Shown here: piece by piece, positions 42,437-50,993 of the stretch
Layout: every line of letters starts with the position of its first letter
How positions within the stretch are numbered: position 1 is the first letter of the stretch
Source: Bacillus pseudomycoides
GTDB lineage: Bacteria; Bacillota; Bacilli; Bacillales; Bacillaceae_G
Reading direction: 5' to 3'
Length of the DNA stretch: 64,000 bases
Assembly (NCBI RefSeq): GCF_022811845.1
Contig: NZ_CP064266.1
Span: 3,286,001-3,350,000, forward strand
Position numbers and translations under genes: made by a program
The notes under the pieces: generated by a model
Databases searched by the model: none
Told to the model about the DNA's origin: nothing
The model's input: the letters and a program-made list of their open reading frames with translations, nothing else

Positions 42437-44089
42437 CATCGCTATCAAGCTAAGCTCATGTAACGTCAATGATAATCAAGATTGTTTCTTTTTTTCGAAA
42501 GTCTATATGTAGATGCTTTAAAGATTTGCATACGAAATAAACCCTAACGGGTTTCCTTTTTTGAATTAAGCCGCTTGATTATCAGACATGGTACAATTGT
42601 AAACGACACCTAATATATCAAAGACTGTTTTCTTCTCATATCGATGAGATTTTCGCCCGTTTTGCTGTAGGAGGTTGAACAGACGAAGAAGAATCTTTGA
42701 TAATCCTTGGGTGTCTTTTTGCATTGCTCGAAACAGAAGAAAAAAATAGTCTTTAATCATATATATGGCTTTATATTCACTCAGCTCTTGTTTCTTTTTT
42801 ATGAGAAGTAACTTCCGCATTTGAAACATAATAGAGGAACAGAGTAGAATGGCAATCAGTTGCCCATACAAATGGCACTCCCATCTTTCTGGTTTTATCT
42901 TTTTACACTGATGAATTTGAAAGAATGACTTCCACGTTTTAAATAAAATTTCGATTTGCCAACGTAAAGAGTACCAATCATGTACTTGTCCCATCGGGAC
43001 AATATCTGTAGGGGTATTTGTCATATATACATTGATACCACTGAGTCGTTTACTACGAGGAGAATACTTCATTCCTTTCTTCTTTTCTCTTACAGCTTGA
43101 TCTTGTAATCGTTTTTTTTGTTGTTCTTTTGTTAGCCGATGAACAATCACACGAGTTGGTACTTTATCAGTCATTCCTACATAAGCGTCGGATATTTCAC
43201 ATGTTTGTCCTGGTTGAAGAGAGTTCATTAAGACCTCCATATCTATCTGTATATACTCTGTACCTTTCTTGATTCTTCCATCTTGAAAATAATCAGGGGT
43301 GGGATTTTTTTGATAAATACGTGTATTTGATTTAATACGAGAGATATAGTAAGCCTTTTTATCTTGTATATGTTGAAGATCTTTCAAGTGAAAATAACCT
43401 AAATCACGGATACATAAATCATTCGCTGTCACAGTTGGGACACACAGAGAACCATAGGTTCGATCATGTTATTTACCTGGACCTGTATGAATATGTAGGA
43501 ATTGTCCACTTAATAGATCATACTCAAGCTGAATCTTCACCCCCGCTGTATGGCTACATCCTCCTGCACCTGGATAAACAGATGAAAATACATCGGGAAG
43601 TTGAAATGTAGTTGAATCTAGGATACGAATACGTTTGAAAATAGAATTGTATGGAGAAGTAAGCAGCTTTGTTGAAGATAACTTTTGGTTGAGAAGTTCG
43701 GCTAACACTTGTTGTAGAAATTGCACGGCTGTGACATTAAATCGTTGATTCAGTCCCTCAGGACTGATGAGCACTTCTGTTGATGCTTCTAAACAGCTAC
43801 ATAACTGAGTTAAAGAGGTTTTAGCGACATTTTGACTAATCCATACACATAAAGCTACTAAATCTTTTGCTTGGTACTTACTGGTTCGTTGTACAAAACC
43901 AACATCTCTAGCAAGATCTCGTAAGAAATTAGGAGATAAGAAGTTTTGAATTTCTTGAGCAAATAGTTGTAATTCATCAGATACAGAAATAGACATACAA
44001 AAACACCATTCTTTCCTATGATTCTACAGAAAGAATAGCGTATTTTTTCATTTTAGGGGGTATTTTGTTTTGTTAGCTTGATAGCGATG
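42437..44089 (-). mobile_element. IS231 copy B
   Basis: 1653 bases between CATCGCTATCAAGCTAA (42437) and TTAGCTTGATAGCGATG (44089). It follows copy A with only an 11-base GGGTAGTGGCA between. Its right flank GGGTAGCACCA equals the left flank of copy A. Confidence 0.9.
42566..43996 (-). pseudogene. IS231 transposase, copy B, one nonsense codon
   Basis: The frame is continuous over 1431 bases apart from one TAA at 43469-43471, where copies A and C have CAA (Gln in GPGKQHDRTYG). A single C-to-T change therefore stops translation near residue 176. DDE motifs RILDSTTFQLPD and DLCIRDLGYF are present. A suppressor or a reversion would restore it. Confidence 0.92.
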
Positions 44090-44246
44090 GGGTAGCACCA
44101 ACAAAACGCGAATTTCGTACGCTAAGGTACAATCGAGCTTGATTCCTAAAAACACAAGTCGTGGAACAAGCAATTCTATCGTATTAAAGAAGATAATTAG
44201 GAGTTCCTTATCTTGTTTTATTAAAGTGTTCGTTCGATAAAACATA

Positions 44247-44279
44247 TAAAAGGCAGACCATTTTACTGGTCTGCCTTTT
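44247..44279. terminator. Terminator of the GNAT cassette gene
   Basis: AAAAGGCAGACCA and TGGTCTGCCTTTT form a 13-bp perfect stem with a 6-base loop, just after the minus-strand stop at 44290. Confidence 0.85.
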
Positions 44280-44289
44280 GAAGTATCAT

Positions 44290-44850
44290 TTAAGCTTTCT
44301 CGTTTTCCCAATCTTTTCTAAGTAACCCCATAATATGAATGTCATGGTAACTACCGAACCTAAATAATTCTTCTTTTAAAGTCCCTTCTACGGAAAATCC
44401 GCATTTTTCATAAGAAGCGATAGCTCTTTTGTTGTAACTAAACACTTGGAGCTTGACTTTATTTACATTCATATAATTGAAAATAAAGTCAACCAGTATT
44501 TGCATTGAATCAGTTCCATAACCTTTCCCTTGATATTCAGGACCTATTGAAACGCCAACGTGACAAGTACCATTTTTCCAGTTCACTAAGTAAACAGCTA
44601 TTGTCCCAATAAAGATTTTTTCATCTTTAAGTTCAATACCAAACATGTAATCCTCTTTATCAGAACTTATTTCATTAAGAAATTTTTCATGGTCACTCTC
44701 AGTAGGAGGAAATGGTATTCCATCATTCATTAATAACCGGCTCTCCATTACATCTTCAATGTTATAGTAGTTTCCGTAATCCTCTTTTGTTATTTTTCGT
44801 AGAGTGACTTTATTACCTGTTAAACATCTTTTACTATATTGCTTAATCAA
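44290..44850 (-). CDS. GNAT family acetyltransferase, RimJ/RimL type (cassette cargo)
   Basis: 186 residues: LTGNKVTLRKITKEDYGNYY, acetyl-CoA motif SIGPEYQGKGYGTDSMQILV, and VNKVKLQVFSYNKRAIASYE with C-terminal GSYHDIHIMGLLRKDW. It could acetylate an antibiotic, but the substrate is not evident. TTG 44850 is chosen because GGGGGA lies 8-9 bases upstream; the longer frame starts inside that site. It is the only sizeable gene between two Tn3-type repeats and may be controlled by the leader at 44893-44970. Confidence 0.83.
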   Translation of the reverse strand: MIKQYSKRCLTGNKVTLRKITKEDYGNYYNIEDVMESRLLMNDGIPFPPTESDHEKFLNEISSDKEDYMFGIELKDEKIFIGTIAVYLVNWKNGTCHVGVSIGPEYQGKGYGTDSMQILVDFIFNYMNVNKVKLQVFSYNKRAIASYEKCGFSVEGTLKEELFRFGSYHDIHIMGLLRKDWENEKA

Positions 44851-44892
44851 ATTAATATCCCCCAATTAATACGCAGGGGTATGCAGTAAGGG

Positions 44893-44970
44893 TTATTTTA
44901 CTGTACCCTTGCGACGTTTTTTTTGTTCCTTTAGTTTTTTTAAAACATCTACTGCAATGCTCGTTAACAT
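44893..44970 (-). CDS. Possible leader peptide upstream of the GNAT gene
   Basis: 25 residues, MLTSIAVDVLKKLKEQKKRR then KGTVK, with AAAGGGAGA before the ATG. Its last codons overlap a hairpin (GGTACAGTAA with TTACTGCATACC). The distal arm ATACCCC can instead pair with the GGGGGAT ribosome binding site of the GNAT gene. The layout resembles translational attenuators of resistance genes, but the function is unproven. Confidence 0.45.
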   Translation of the reverse strand: MLTSIAVDVLKKLKEQKKRRKGTVK

Positions 44971-45300
44971 AGGCTTATCTCCCTTTTCTCTAGATAATAA
45001 AAGTATACATTACATTATAAGAATTTTCAATCATTTCATCGAGGCTAATGAAAGAAGTAAACATTCAAGGGGTAGCTAAAAAAATCGTTCCAAAAACGAC
45101 CGTTTAAGGAACTCTATTTAGTTCTAACAAAACTGAAAGAAATACGGTCAAAAACCAGTTCTAAAACTCATTACCAAAAACAAAATCCCATAACAAACAT
45201 TAAATGTCGTTTATGGAACTTTGTTAACGTACGGTAAGACCCAGTTTTTTAACTTAGAAATTCCTTAGCGTACGAAATTCGCATTTAGTTGGCGAGACCC

Positions 45301-45410
45301 CATCGCTATCAAGCTAAGAAGAATAAACCCTGACGGGCTTCAATTTTTTTACTATGCTACCTGATGAGTAGAAGTGGTATACTCATAAACAACACCCAAA
45401 ATTTTGAATG
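45301..45410 (-). mobile_element. IS231 3-prime end remnant
   Basis: End CATCGCTATCAAGCTAA at 45301-45317, then on the minus strand the transposase C-terminus FKILGVVYEYTTSTHQVA (compare FDILGVVYNCTMSDNQAA in intact copies) and TAG. It is cut off at about 45405 right before vgb. The 11 bases on its left are GGGTCTCGCCA on the minus strand, the outer end of the Tn3-type repeat. Confidence 0.8.
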
Positions 45411-45422
45411 GGAGGAAATGAT

Positions 45423-46313
45423 ATGAGGATCACAATACAAGAATATGTGGTCAATGAAATAGATTCAGGACCGTATGGAATAACCGTAGGAAAAGACGGG
45501 GCATTGTGGTTTACGGAACAGAAAGGGAATCGAATTGGTAGAATAAATGCTAATGGTGAAATAAAGTCTTTTCCCATTCCGACAGCAAATGCAGGAGTTA
45601 TGTCAATTATTTCGGACCAGACTGGTGACTTATGGTTTACGGAATATAACGCAAGCAAGATTGGTAAAATGTCGATGAACGGTCTTTTTGAAGAATATGT
45701 ACTCCCTGCAACGAACGCTGCACCTTTTGGCATAACGGAAGGACCAGATGGAGCAATATGGTTTACAGAAATGAATAACGGTAGGATTGGAAGAATAACA
45801 AAGTCAGGGGAAATCACCGAGTTTGAATTGCCTAACTCCAAATCATTTCCCTCTTTTATTACTCTGGGATCAGACGGGGCATTATGGTTTACACAGAATC
45901 AGAACAATACGATTGGTAGAATAACCACTAAAGGTGAGGTGACAGAATATCCAATCCCAACACCTAACTCCGGGCCAGTTGGAATTGCGAGCGGACCAGA
46001 TGGAGCAATATGGTTTGTGCAAATCATGGGCAATAAAATTGGTAGAATTACGTTCGAAGGTGAGGTCAAAGAATTTGTTATACCGACGCCGAACGCTCGC
46101 CCTCATGCCATAATACCCGGGAAGAACGGAGATCTTTGGTTCACGGAATGGGGAGGTAACCAAATCAGCCGAATTACAGTTGAAGGAGTTATTACGGAAT
46201 ATACGATACCTACAAATAATGCAGAGCCACATGGTATCACGTTTTGTCCGGATGGCGATATTTGGTTCGCTGAAGAGTGTAATCAAATTGGACGTCTAAC
46301 AATCATTACGTAA
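45423..46313 (+). CDS. vgb: Streptogramin B lyase (virginiamycin B lyase family)
   Basis: 296-residue seven-bladed beta-propeller with repeats of the type GPDGAIWFTEMNNGRIGRIT. Vgb linearises streptogramin B antibiotics by an elimination reaction. The residues known to matter in staphylococcal Vgb are all matched: Tyr in SGPYGITV, His in ARPHAIIPG, Glu and His in NAEPHGITF, Glu in WFAEECNQIG. Length equals that of staphylococcal Vgb (299). ATG 45423 has GGGAGGAAA upstream. It lies between an IS231 end and IS231 copy C, so it is probably cassette cargo. Confidence 0.87.
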   Translation: MRITIQEYVVNEIDSGPYGITVGKDGALWFTEQKGNRIGRINANGEIKSFPIPTANAGVMSIISDQTGDLWFTEYNASKIGKMSMNGLFEEYVLPATNAAPFGITEGPDGAIWFTEMNNGRIGRITKSGEITEFELPNSKSFPSFITLGSDGALWFTQNQNNTIGRITTKGEVTEYPIPTPNSGPVGIASGPDGAIWFVQIMGNKIGRITFEGEVKEFVIPTPNARPHAIIPGKNGDLWFTEWGGNQISRITVEGVITEYTIPTNNAEPHGITFCPDGDIWFAEECNQIGRLTIIT

Positions 46314-46389
46314 TAGGGATATCGTCCATATGTTCTTATTAACGGCAAGATTTAACTCTTAACCAAGCTAAGATAGCAGTTGCCATTGC

Positions 46390-46417
46390 GTATTTACCTT
46401 GATAAGGAGTAGCACCA
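46390..46417. repeat. Degenerate IS231-type end before copy C
   Basis: TTTACCTTGATAAGGAGTAGCACCA resembles TTAGCTTGATAGCGATG followed by GGGTAGCACCA with a short deletion. It could be the second end of a cassette that starts at 45301 and carries vgb. Confidence 0.4.
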
Positions 46418-48067
46418 CATCGCTATCAAGCTAACAAAACAAAATTCCCCCTAAAATGAAGAAATACGCTATTCTTTCTGTAGAATCATAGGAAAGGATG
46501 GCGTCTTTGTATGTCAATTTCTGTATCTGATGAATTACAACTATTTGCTCAAGAAATTCAAAGCTTTTTATCCCCTAATATCTTACGAAATCTTGCTAGA
46601 GATGTTGGCTTTGTGCAACGAACCAGTAAGTACCAAGCCAAAGATTTAGTTGCTTTATGTGTATGGATGAGTCAAAATGTCGCTACGACTTCTTTAACTC
46701 AGCTATCTAGCTGTTTAGAAGTGTCAACAGAAGTTCTCATCAGTCCTGAGGGACTAAATCAACGATTTAATAAAGCGGCCGTTCAATTTTTACAACACAT
46801 ATTAGCCGAACTTCTAAACCAAAAATTAGCCTCATTTATACTGATTTCTTCTCCATACACTTCTGTTTTCAAGCGTATTTGGATTCTGGATTCCACCGCA
46901 TTTCAACTTCCAGATATCTTTTCATTCGTTTATCCAGGTGCAGGAGGATGCAGCCATACAGCTGGGATGAAAATTCAACTTGAGTATGACCTGTTAAGCG
47001 GACAGTTCCTACATATTCATACAGGTCCAGGTAAACAACATGATCGAACCTACGGTTCTCTGTGTGTCCCAACTATAACAGCGAATGATTTATGTATCCG
47101 AGATTTAGGTTATTTTCATTTGAAAGATCTTCAACATATACAAGATAAAAAGCTTACTATATCTCTCGTATCAAGTCGAATACACGTATTTATCAAAAAA
47201 ATCCCAACCCTGATTACTTTCAAGATGGAAGAATTAAGAAAGGTACAGAGTATATACAGATAAATATGGAGGTCTTAATGAACTCTCTTCAGCCAGGACA
47301 AACATGTGAAATATCCGAAGCCTATGTAGGAATGACTGATAAAGTACCAACTCGTGTGATTGTACATCGACTAACAAAAGAACAACAAAAAAAACGATTA
47401 CAAGATCAAGCTGTAAGAGAAAAGAAGAAAGGAATGAAGTATTCTCCTCGTAGTAAACGACTCAGTGGTATCAATGTATATATGACAAATACCCCTACAG
47501 ATATTGTCCCGATGGGGCAAGTACATGATTGGTATTCTTTACGCTGGCAAATCGAAATTTTATTTAAAACGTGGAAATCATTCTTTCACATTCATCATTG
47601 TAAAAAGATAAAACGAGAACGATTGGAATGCCATTTGTATGGGCAACTGATTGCCATTCTACTCTGTTCCTCTATTATGTTTCACATGCGGAAGTTACTT
47701 CTCATAAAAAAGAAACAAGAGCTGAGTGAATATAAAGCCATATATATGATTAAAGACTATTTTTTTCTTCTGTTTCGAGCAATGCAAAAAGACACCCAAG
47801 GATTATCAAAGATTCTTCTTCGTCTGTTTAACCTCCTACAGCGAAACGGACGGAAATCTCATCGATACAAGAAGAAAACAGTCTTTGATATATTAGGTGT
47901 CGTTTACAATTGTACCATGTCGGACAATCAAGCAGCTTAATAAAAAAAGTGAAACCCGTTAGGGTTTATTTGATATGCAAAATTTCCAATGATCCACACT
48001 GATTTTTAGAAAAAGAAAAAAATTTCTTCTGAAACTGACCTTTCCTAACCTTAGCTTGATAGCGATG
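46418..48067 (+). mobile_element. IS231 copy C
   Basis: 1650 bases between CATCGCTATCAAGCTAA (46418) and TTAGCTTGATAGCGATG (48067). Left flank GAGTAGCACCA; right flank TGCCACTACCC, which is the reverse complement of the 11 bases between copies A and B. It is close to copy A in sequence, in the opposite orientation. Confidence 0.9.
46511..47940 (+). pseudogene. IS231 transposase, copy C, one frameshift
   Basis: The 1430-base span is one short of copy B. The missing base is the G in GATAAAAAGGCTTAC near 47150, the same loss as in copy A. The first frame ends at 47263 and the rest, MEVLMNSLQPGQTCEISEAY to TMSDNQAA, is in the other frame to 47940. Without the change it would be a full 476-residue IS4-family transposase. 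Confidence 0.92.
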
Positions 48068-48110
48068 TGCCACTACCCCTATATCTAGAAAAACTAACAC
48101 TAAATTTAAC

Positions 48111-48459
48111 AATCTATCCGAAAGAATTCTCCTTTCTCAAGCGTGTGTAGGGCGATAGCCCAACGCTAGGTGGGAGATGAATTTCGGTTTGGCATAGCCA
48201 AAAGATTTTTGATAAACTAGACACATGAAGTTCTTTGATAACTTGATATATAAGGTTGCAGGAAGAAAACAAAGTGCGAAAACCAAGCCGTTCGGTTCCT
48301 GCGTAAAATATCAACCGTAAAAAAGAACGTCCAAGCGTTGGACATCTAGGGGTGGAAGAACCCGAAGTAACGCTCAGGGAGACGAAAGGTTGCTTTTGTC
48401 GTGGAACTGAGAAGCCCCCACTTCAAAATTCGTTAGAATTTAAGTGGCGGGTAGTTCAC
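48111..48459 (+). mobile_element. TnpB-less IS605-type mini-element with RNA-like right end
   Basis: Preceded by TTTAAC, as is the TnpB element at 10045. The left-end hairpin CTCAAGCGTGTGTAGGGCGA matches CTCAAGCGCGTGCAGGACAT at 10068. The right end has GAGAAGCCCCCACTTCAAA through GGCGGGTAGTTCAC, the same layout as at 11387-11454. Between 48300 and 48440 lies GC-richer sequence (CCAAGCGTTGGACATCTAGG and onward) that could fold as an omega RNA. Neither tnpA nor tnpB is present. Confidence 0.65.
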
Positions 48460-48638
48460 ATGGTGTTAATATTTTTATAGTATAAAATGAAAGAAAAATT
48501 CGAAAAATAATATTGCAATATATTATCCTCCGAACTATAATAAATAAAAGAATACTTGTAATTCAAATAAAATATTCAGAATCTTCAATTAGTTAAAATT
48601 GGAAACGAGACAATTGATTTTGTAATGGAGGTTATATC

Positions 48639-49991
48639 ATGACGAATAAAGTACCTTTTTCGTTCGTAGTAGTTATCGGATTAATGTTATTTGCTCTCTT
48701 TTTTGGAGCAGGAAATTTAATTTTCCCTGCGATGTTAGGTCAATCGGCTGGAACAAATATTTGGTCAGCAAATGCGGGATTTTTAGTAACTGGGGTTGGA
48801 CTACCATTACTTGGCGTATTAGCATTTGGAATTTCAGGTAAAGAAGATTTACAATCACTAGCAAGTCGTGTTCACCCTGTTTTTGGAATTGTGTTTACAA
48901 CAATTCTATATTTAGCAATTGGTCCATTATTTGCAATACCGAGAACGGGTAATGTTTCCTTTGAAATTGGTCTTAAACCTTTTGTACCAGAAAGTTTAGG
49001 TTCTATGGCTTTAATTATTTTTACAATTATATTTTTTAGTATTACTTGTTTTTTTTCGCTCAATCCTGCGAAAATTGTCGATATTGTTGGAAAAATTTTG
49101 ACGCCAATTAAATTAACGTTCATTGGAATTTTAGTAATCGTAGCTTTTATTCATCCGATAGGAGAAATGCAAGCACCTGTTGAAACGTATACATCTAACG
49201 CGTTCTTTAAAGGATTTCAAGAAGGATACTTAACAATGGATACGCTTGCATCTTTCGTATTTGGCATTATTATCATTAACGCTATTAAAGAAAAAGGTGC
49301 AAAAACGAAAAAACAAATTATGGTTGTTTGTGCAAAAGCAACGATGATTGCAGCAACAGTATTAGCAATTCTTTATACAGCGCTTTCTTATATGGGAGCT
49401 TCAAGCGTAGCAAAACTTGGGCACCTAGAAAATGGTGGGGAAGTTTTAGCGAAAGTGTCAAACTACTACTTTGGTTCATATGGTGGAATCCTATTAGGAT
49501 TAATGATTACAGTAGCTTGTTTAACGACTAGTGTAGGACTTGTTTCAGCATGTTCTTCATTTTTCCATAAACTATTTCCAAAGGTATCTTACAAAAAAAT
49601 CGTTGTTATTTTATCTGTTTTTAGTGCAATTGTTGCGAATGTAGGATTAACACAACTAATTGCAGTTTCTGTTCCTGTATTAACAGCGATTTATCCATTA
49701 GCGATTGTACTAATCTTTTTAACATTTTTCCATTCATTATTTAAAGGGAGAACGGAAGTGTATCAAGTAAGCTTACTGGTAACATTTATTATAAGCTTAT
49801 TTGATGGATTAAATGCAGCTGGAGTAAATATCCAAGTAGTGAATCATATATTTACTAAATTTCTTCCGATGCATGAAGTAGGTCTAGGATGGATATTCCC
49901 AGCCATTATTGGTGGATTTATTGGGTACGGTATTAGTCATTTAAGAGTGAAAAATGAAATTCATTCTAGTGTAGCAAAAGTAAATAAGTAG
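48639..49991 (+). CDS. brnQ: Branched-chain amino acid transporter BrnQ (LIVCS family)
   Basis: 450 residues with about 12 membrane helices. The N-terminal signature FFGAGNLIFPAMLGQSAG is typical of the LIVCS sodium-coupled leucine/isoleucine/valine transporters. Start ATG 48639 has GGAGG 8 bases upstream. Length agrees with BrnQ (about 440). It is monocistronic with a terminator, just right of the IS mosaic. Confidence 0.93.
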   Translation: MTNKVPFSFVVVIGLMLFALFFGAGNLIFPAMLGQSAGTNIWSANAGFLVTGVGLPLLGVLAFGISGKEDLQSLASRVHPVFGIVFTTILYLAIGPLFAIPRTGNVSFEIGLKPFVPESLGSMALIIFTIIFFSITCFFSLNPAKIVDIVGKILTPIKLTFIGILVIVAFIHPIGEMQAPVETYTSNAFFKGFQEGYLTMDTLASFVFGIIIINAIKEKGAKTKKQIMVVCAKATMIAATVLAILYTALSYMGASSVAKLGHLENGGEVLAKVSNYYFGSYGGILLGLMITVACLTTSVGLVSACSSFFHKLFPKVSYKKIVVILSVFSAIVANVGLTQLIAVSVPVLTAIYPLAIVLIFLTFFHSLFKGRTEVYQVSLLVTFIISLFDGLNAAGVNIQVVNHIFTKFLPMHEVGLGWIFPAIIGGFIGYGISHLRVKNEIHSSVAKVNK

Positions 49992-50002
49992 TGATATGTA
50001 AT

Positions 50003-50038
50003 AAAAAAGTTGTAGAATTCATTTCTATAACTTTTTTT
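50003..50038 (+). terminator. Terminator of brnQ
   Basis: AAAAAAGTTGTAGAA pairs with TTTCTATAACTTTTTTT across TTCA. Confidence 0.8.
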
Positions 50039-50112
50039 GTTACTATAGAAGGTAAACTGTGGGAGTTTGTATTTGATGATATTAATCATTTAATCTGAAT
50101 GATAATATATGT

Positions 50113-50346
50113 ATGAAGGTACATTTCGCGCTTTCTTCACAAATGATTCACTTGACGACATCTTTGAATATGATACAAGAAGGATTGGGTTTAGCTATAT
50201 TAGCTGAATTATCCTTATCAGATTTACCACCGAATGTTCAGACAAGAGAATTGGAACCGCAAGTGTAGAGAGAAATTGTCCTGGCTGTACCTTCACTAGC
50301 TATTCAACTATTTATTGTAGAGTTCCAAGGGCTATTCGCAGAATGA
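50113..50346 (+). pseudogene. LysR-type regulator, C-terminal remnant
   Basis: Frame from ATG 50113: MKVHFALSSQMIHLTTSLNM then IQEGLGLAILAELSLSDLPP, an in-frame TAG after RELEPQV, and REIVLAVPSLAIQLFIVEFQ to a TGA at 50346. This is the end of a LysR effector domain. The HTH half and most of the effector domain are missing. Confidence 0.65.
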
Positions 50347-50405
50347 TAATGAGATGCTTGTTTGTTTTTAACTATAATAATGTCCAAAAAAATCTATAAA
50401 AATGA

Positions 50406-50441
50406 TTGACTTATTTTTAAGTTGTAACTATAATGATTACA
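50406..50441 (+). promoter_or_regulatory. Promoter and operator of the Rrf2 gene
   Basis: -35 TTGACT (50406-50411), 17-base spacer, -10 TATAAT (50429-50434). The -10 is embedded in TGTAACTATAATGATTACA (50423-50441), an imperfect dyad TGTAAC/ATTACA, also found at 50939-50957. Confidence 0.72.
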
Positions 50442-50458
50442 CCGAGGTGGTAATTAGG

Positions 50459-50890
50459 ATGAAAATTAGTAGCCGCTTTTCTATAGCTGTTCATATTTTA
50501 TCAATTTTGAAAAACAATCCATCTTCTATTTGTACTTCAGAATTTATGGCCGAGAGTGTAAATACAAATCCGGTTGTAATTCGAAAAATAATGTCTTACT
50601 TAAAACAAGCTCAGTTTGTTTATGTAAATCGTGGGCCAGGTGGGGCTGGATTACTAAAAGGTTTAAGTGAAATTACATTATTAGATGTGTATCATGCAGT
50701 AAATGTAGTTGAGGAAGATAAGTTATTTCATATTCATGAACAACCCAATCCAGATTGCCCAATTGGAGCAAATATTCAAGCTGTATTAGAAGTGATTTTA
50801 GTTCAAGCGCAATCTGCGATGGAAGAAGTTTTAAAAAATATCACAATGGAGCATTTGTTTGAATCGTTACAAGAGAAAATGAATGCTTGA
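50459..50890 (+). CDS. Rrf2 family transcriptional regulator (YwnA-like)
   Basis: 143 residues, winged HTH with MKISSRFSIAVHILSILKNN and the wing NRGPGGAGLLKGL. It has one cysteine-containing stretch (QPNPDCPIGANIQ) but not the three clustered cysteines of Fe-S members, so it is more like YwnA or CymR-type sensors. ATG 50459 follows GAGGTGG. It lies upstream of DsbA-like and nitroreductase genes that share its operator, which suggests a thiol or quinone stress circuit. Confidence 0.85.
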   Translation: MKISSRFSIAVHILSILKNNPSSICTSEFMAESVNTNPVVIRKIMSYLKQAQFVYVNRGPGGAGLLKGLSEITLLDVYHAVNVVEEDKLFHIHEQPNPDCPIGANIQAVLEVILVQAQSAMEEVLKNITMEHLFESLQEKMNA

Positions 50891-50938
50891 AACATGCAAA
50901 GCTCGATAAAAAGAGAATGCATATTTTTTTCTTATTGT

Positions 50939-50957
50939 TGTAACTGGATTTGTTACA
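50939..50957 (+). promoter_or_regulatory. Second copy of the Rrf2-type operator
   Basis: TGTAACTGGATTTGTTACA, a TGTAAC-N7-GTTACA dyad of the same length as 50423-50441, 37 bases before the DsbA-like gene. Confidence 0.65.
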
Positions 50958-50993
50958 TTAAAATAAAGTGAAAAGAAGGTAAGGTGTCATTAT

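Larger units (their letters stand above)
44089..45301. mobile_element. Cassette with 38-bp Tn3-type inverted repeats carrying a GNAT gene
   Basis: Left repeat 44089-44126: GGGGTAGCACCAACAAAACG then CGAATTTCGTACGCTAAG. Right repeat 45264-45301 on the minus strand: GGGGTCTCGCCAACTAAATG then CGAATTTCGTACGCTAAG. Both are 38 bases, the last 20 (including GCGAATTTCG) identical. Inside are a GNAT gene, a leader ORF and a region of repeated motifs near 45065-45240 that may be a resolution site. No transposase or resolvase is present. Confidence 0.78.

Noticed and set aside
162..50346. The LysR N-terminal fragment (162) and C-terminal fragment (50113) as halves of one gene
   Set aside because: They are 50 kb apart with no shared flanking repeat, and the fragments do not meet at a common point in the LysR fold.
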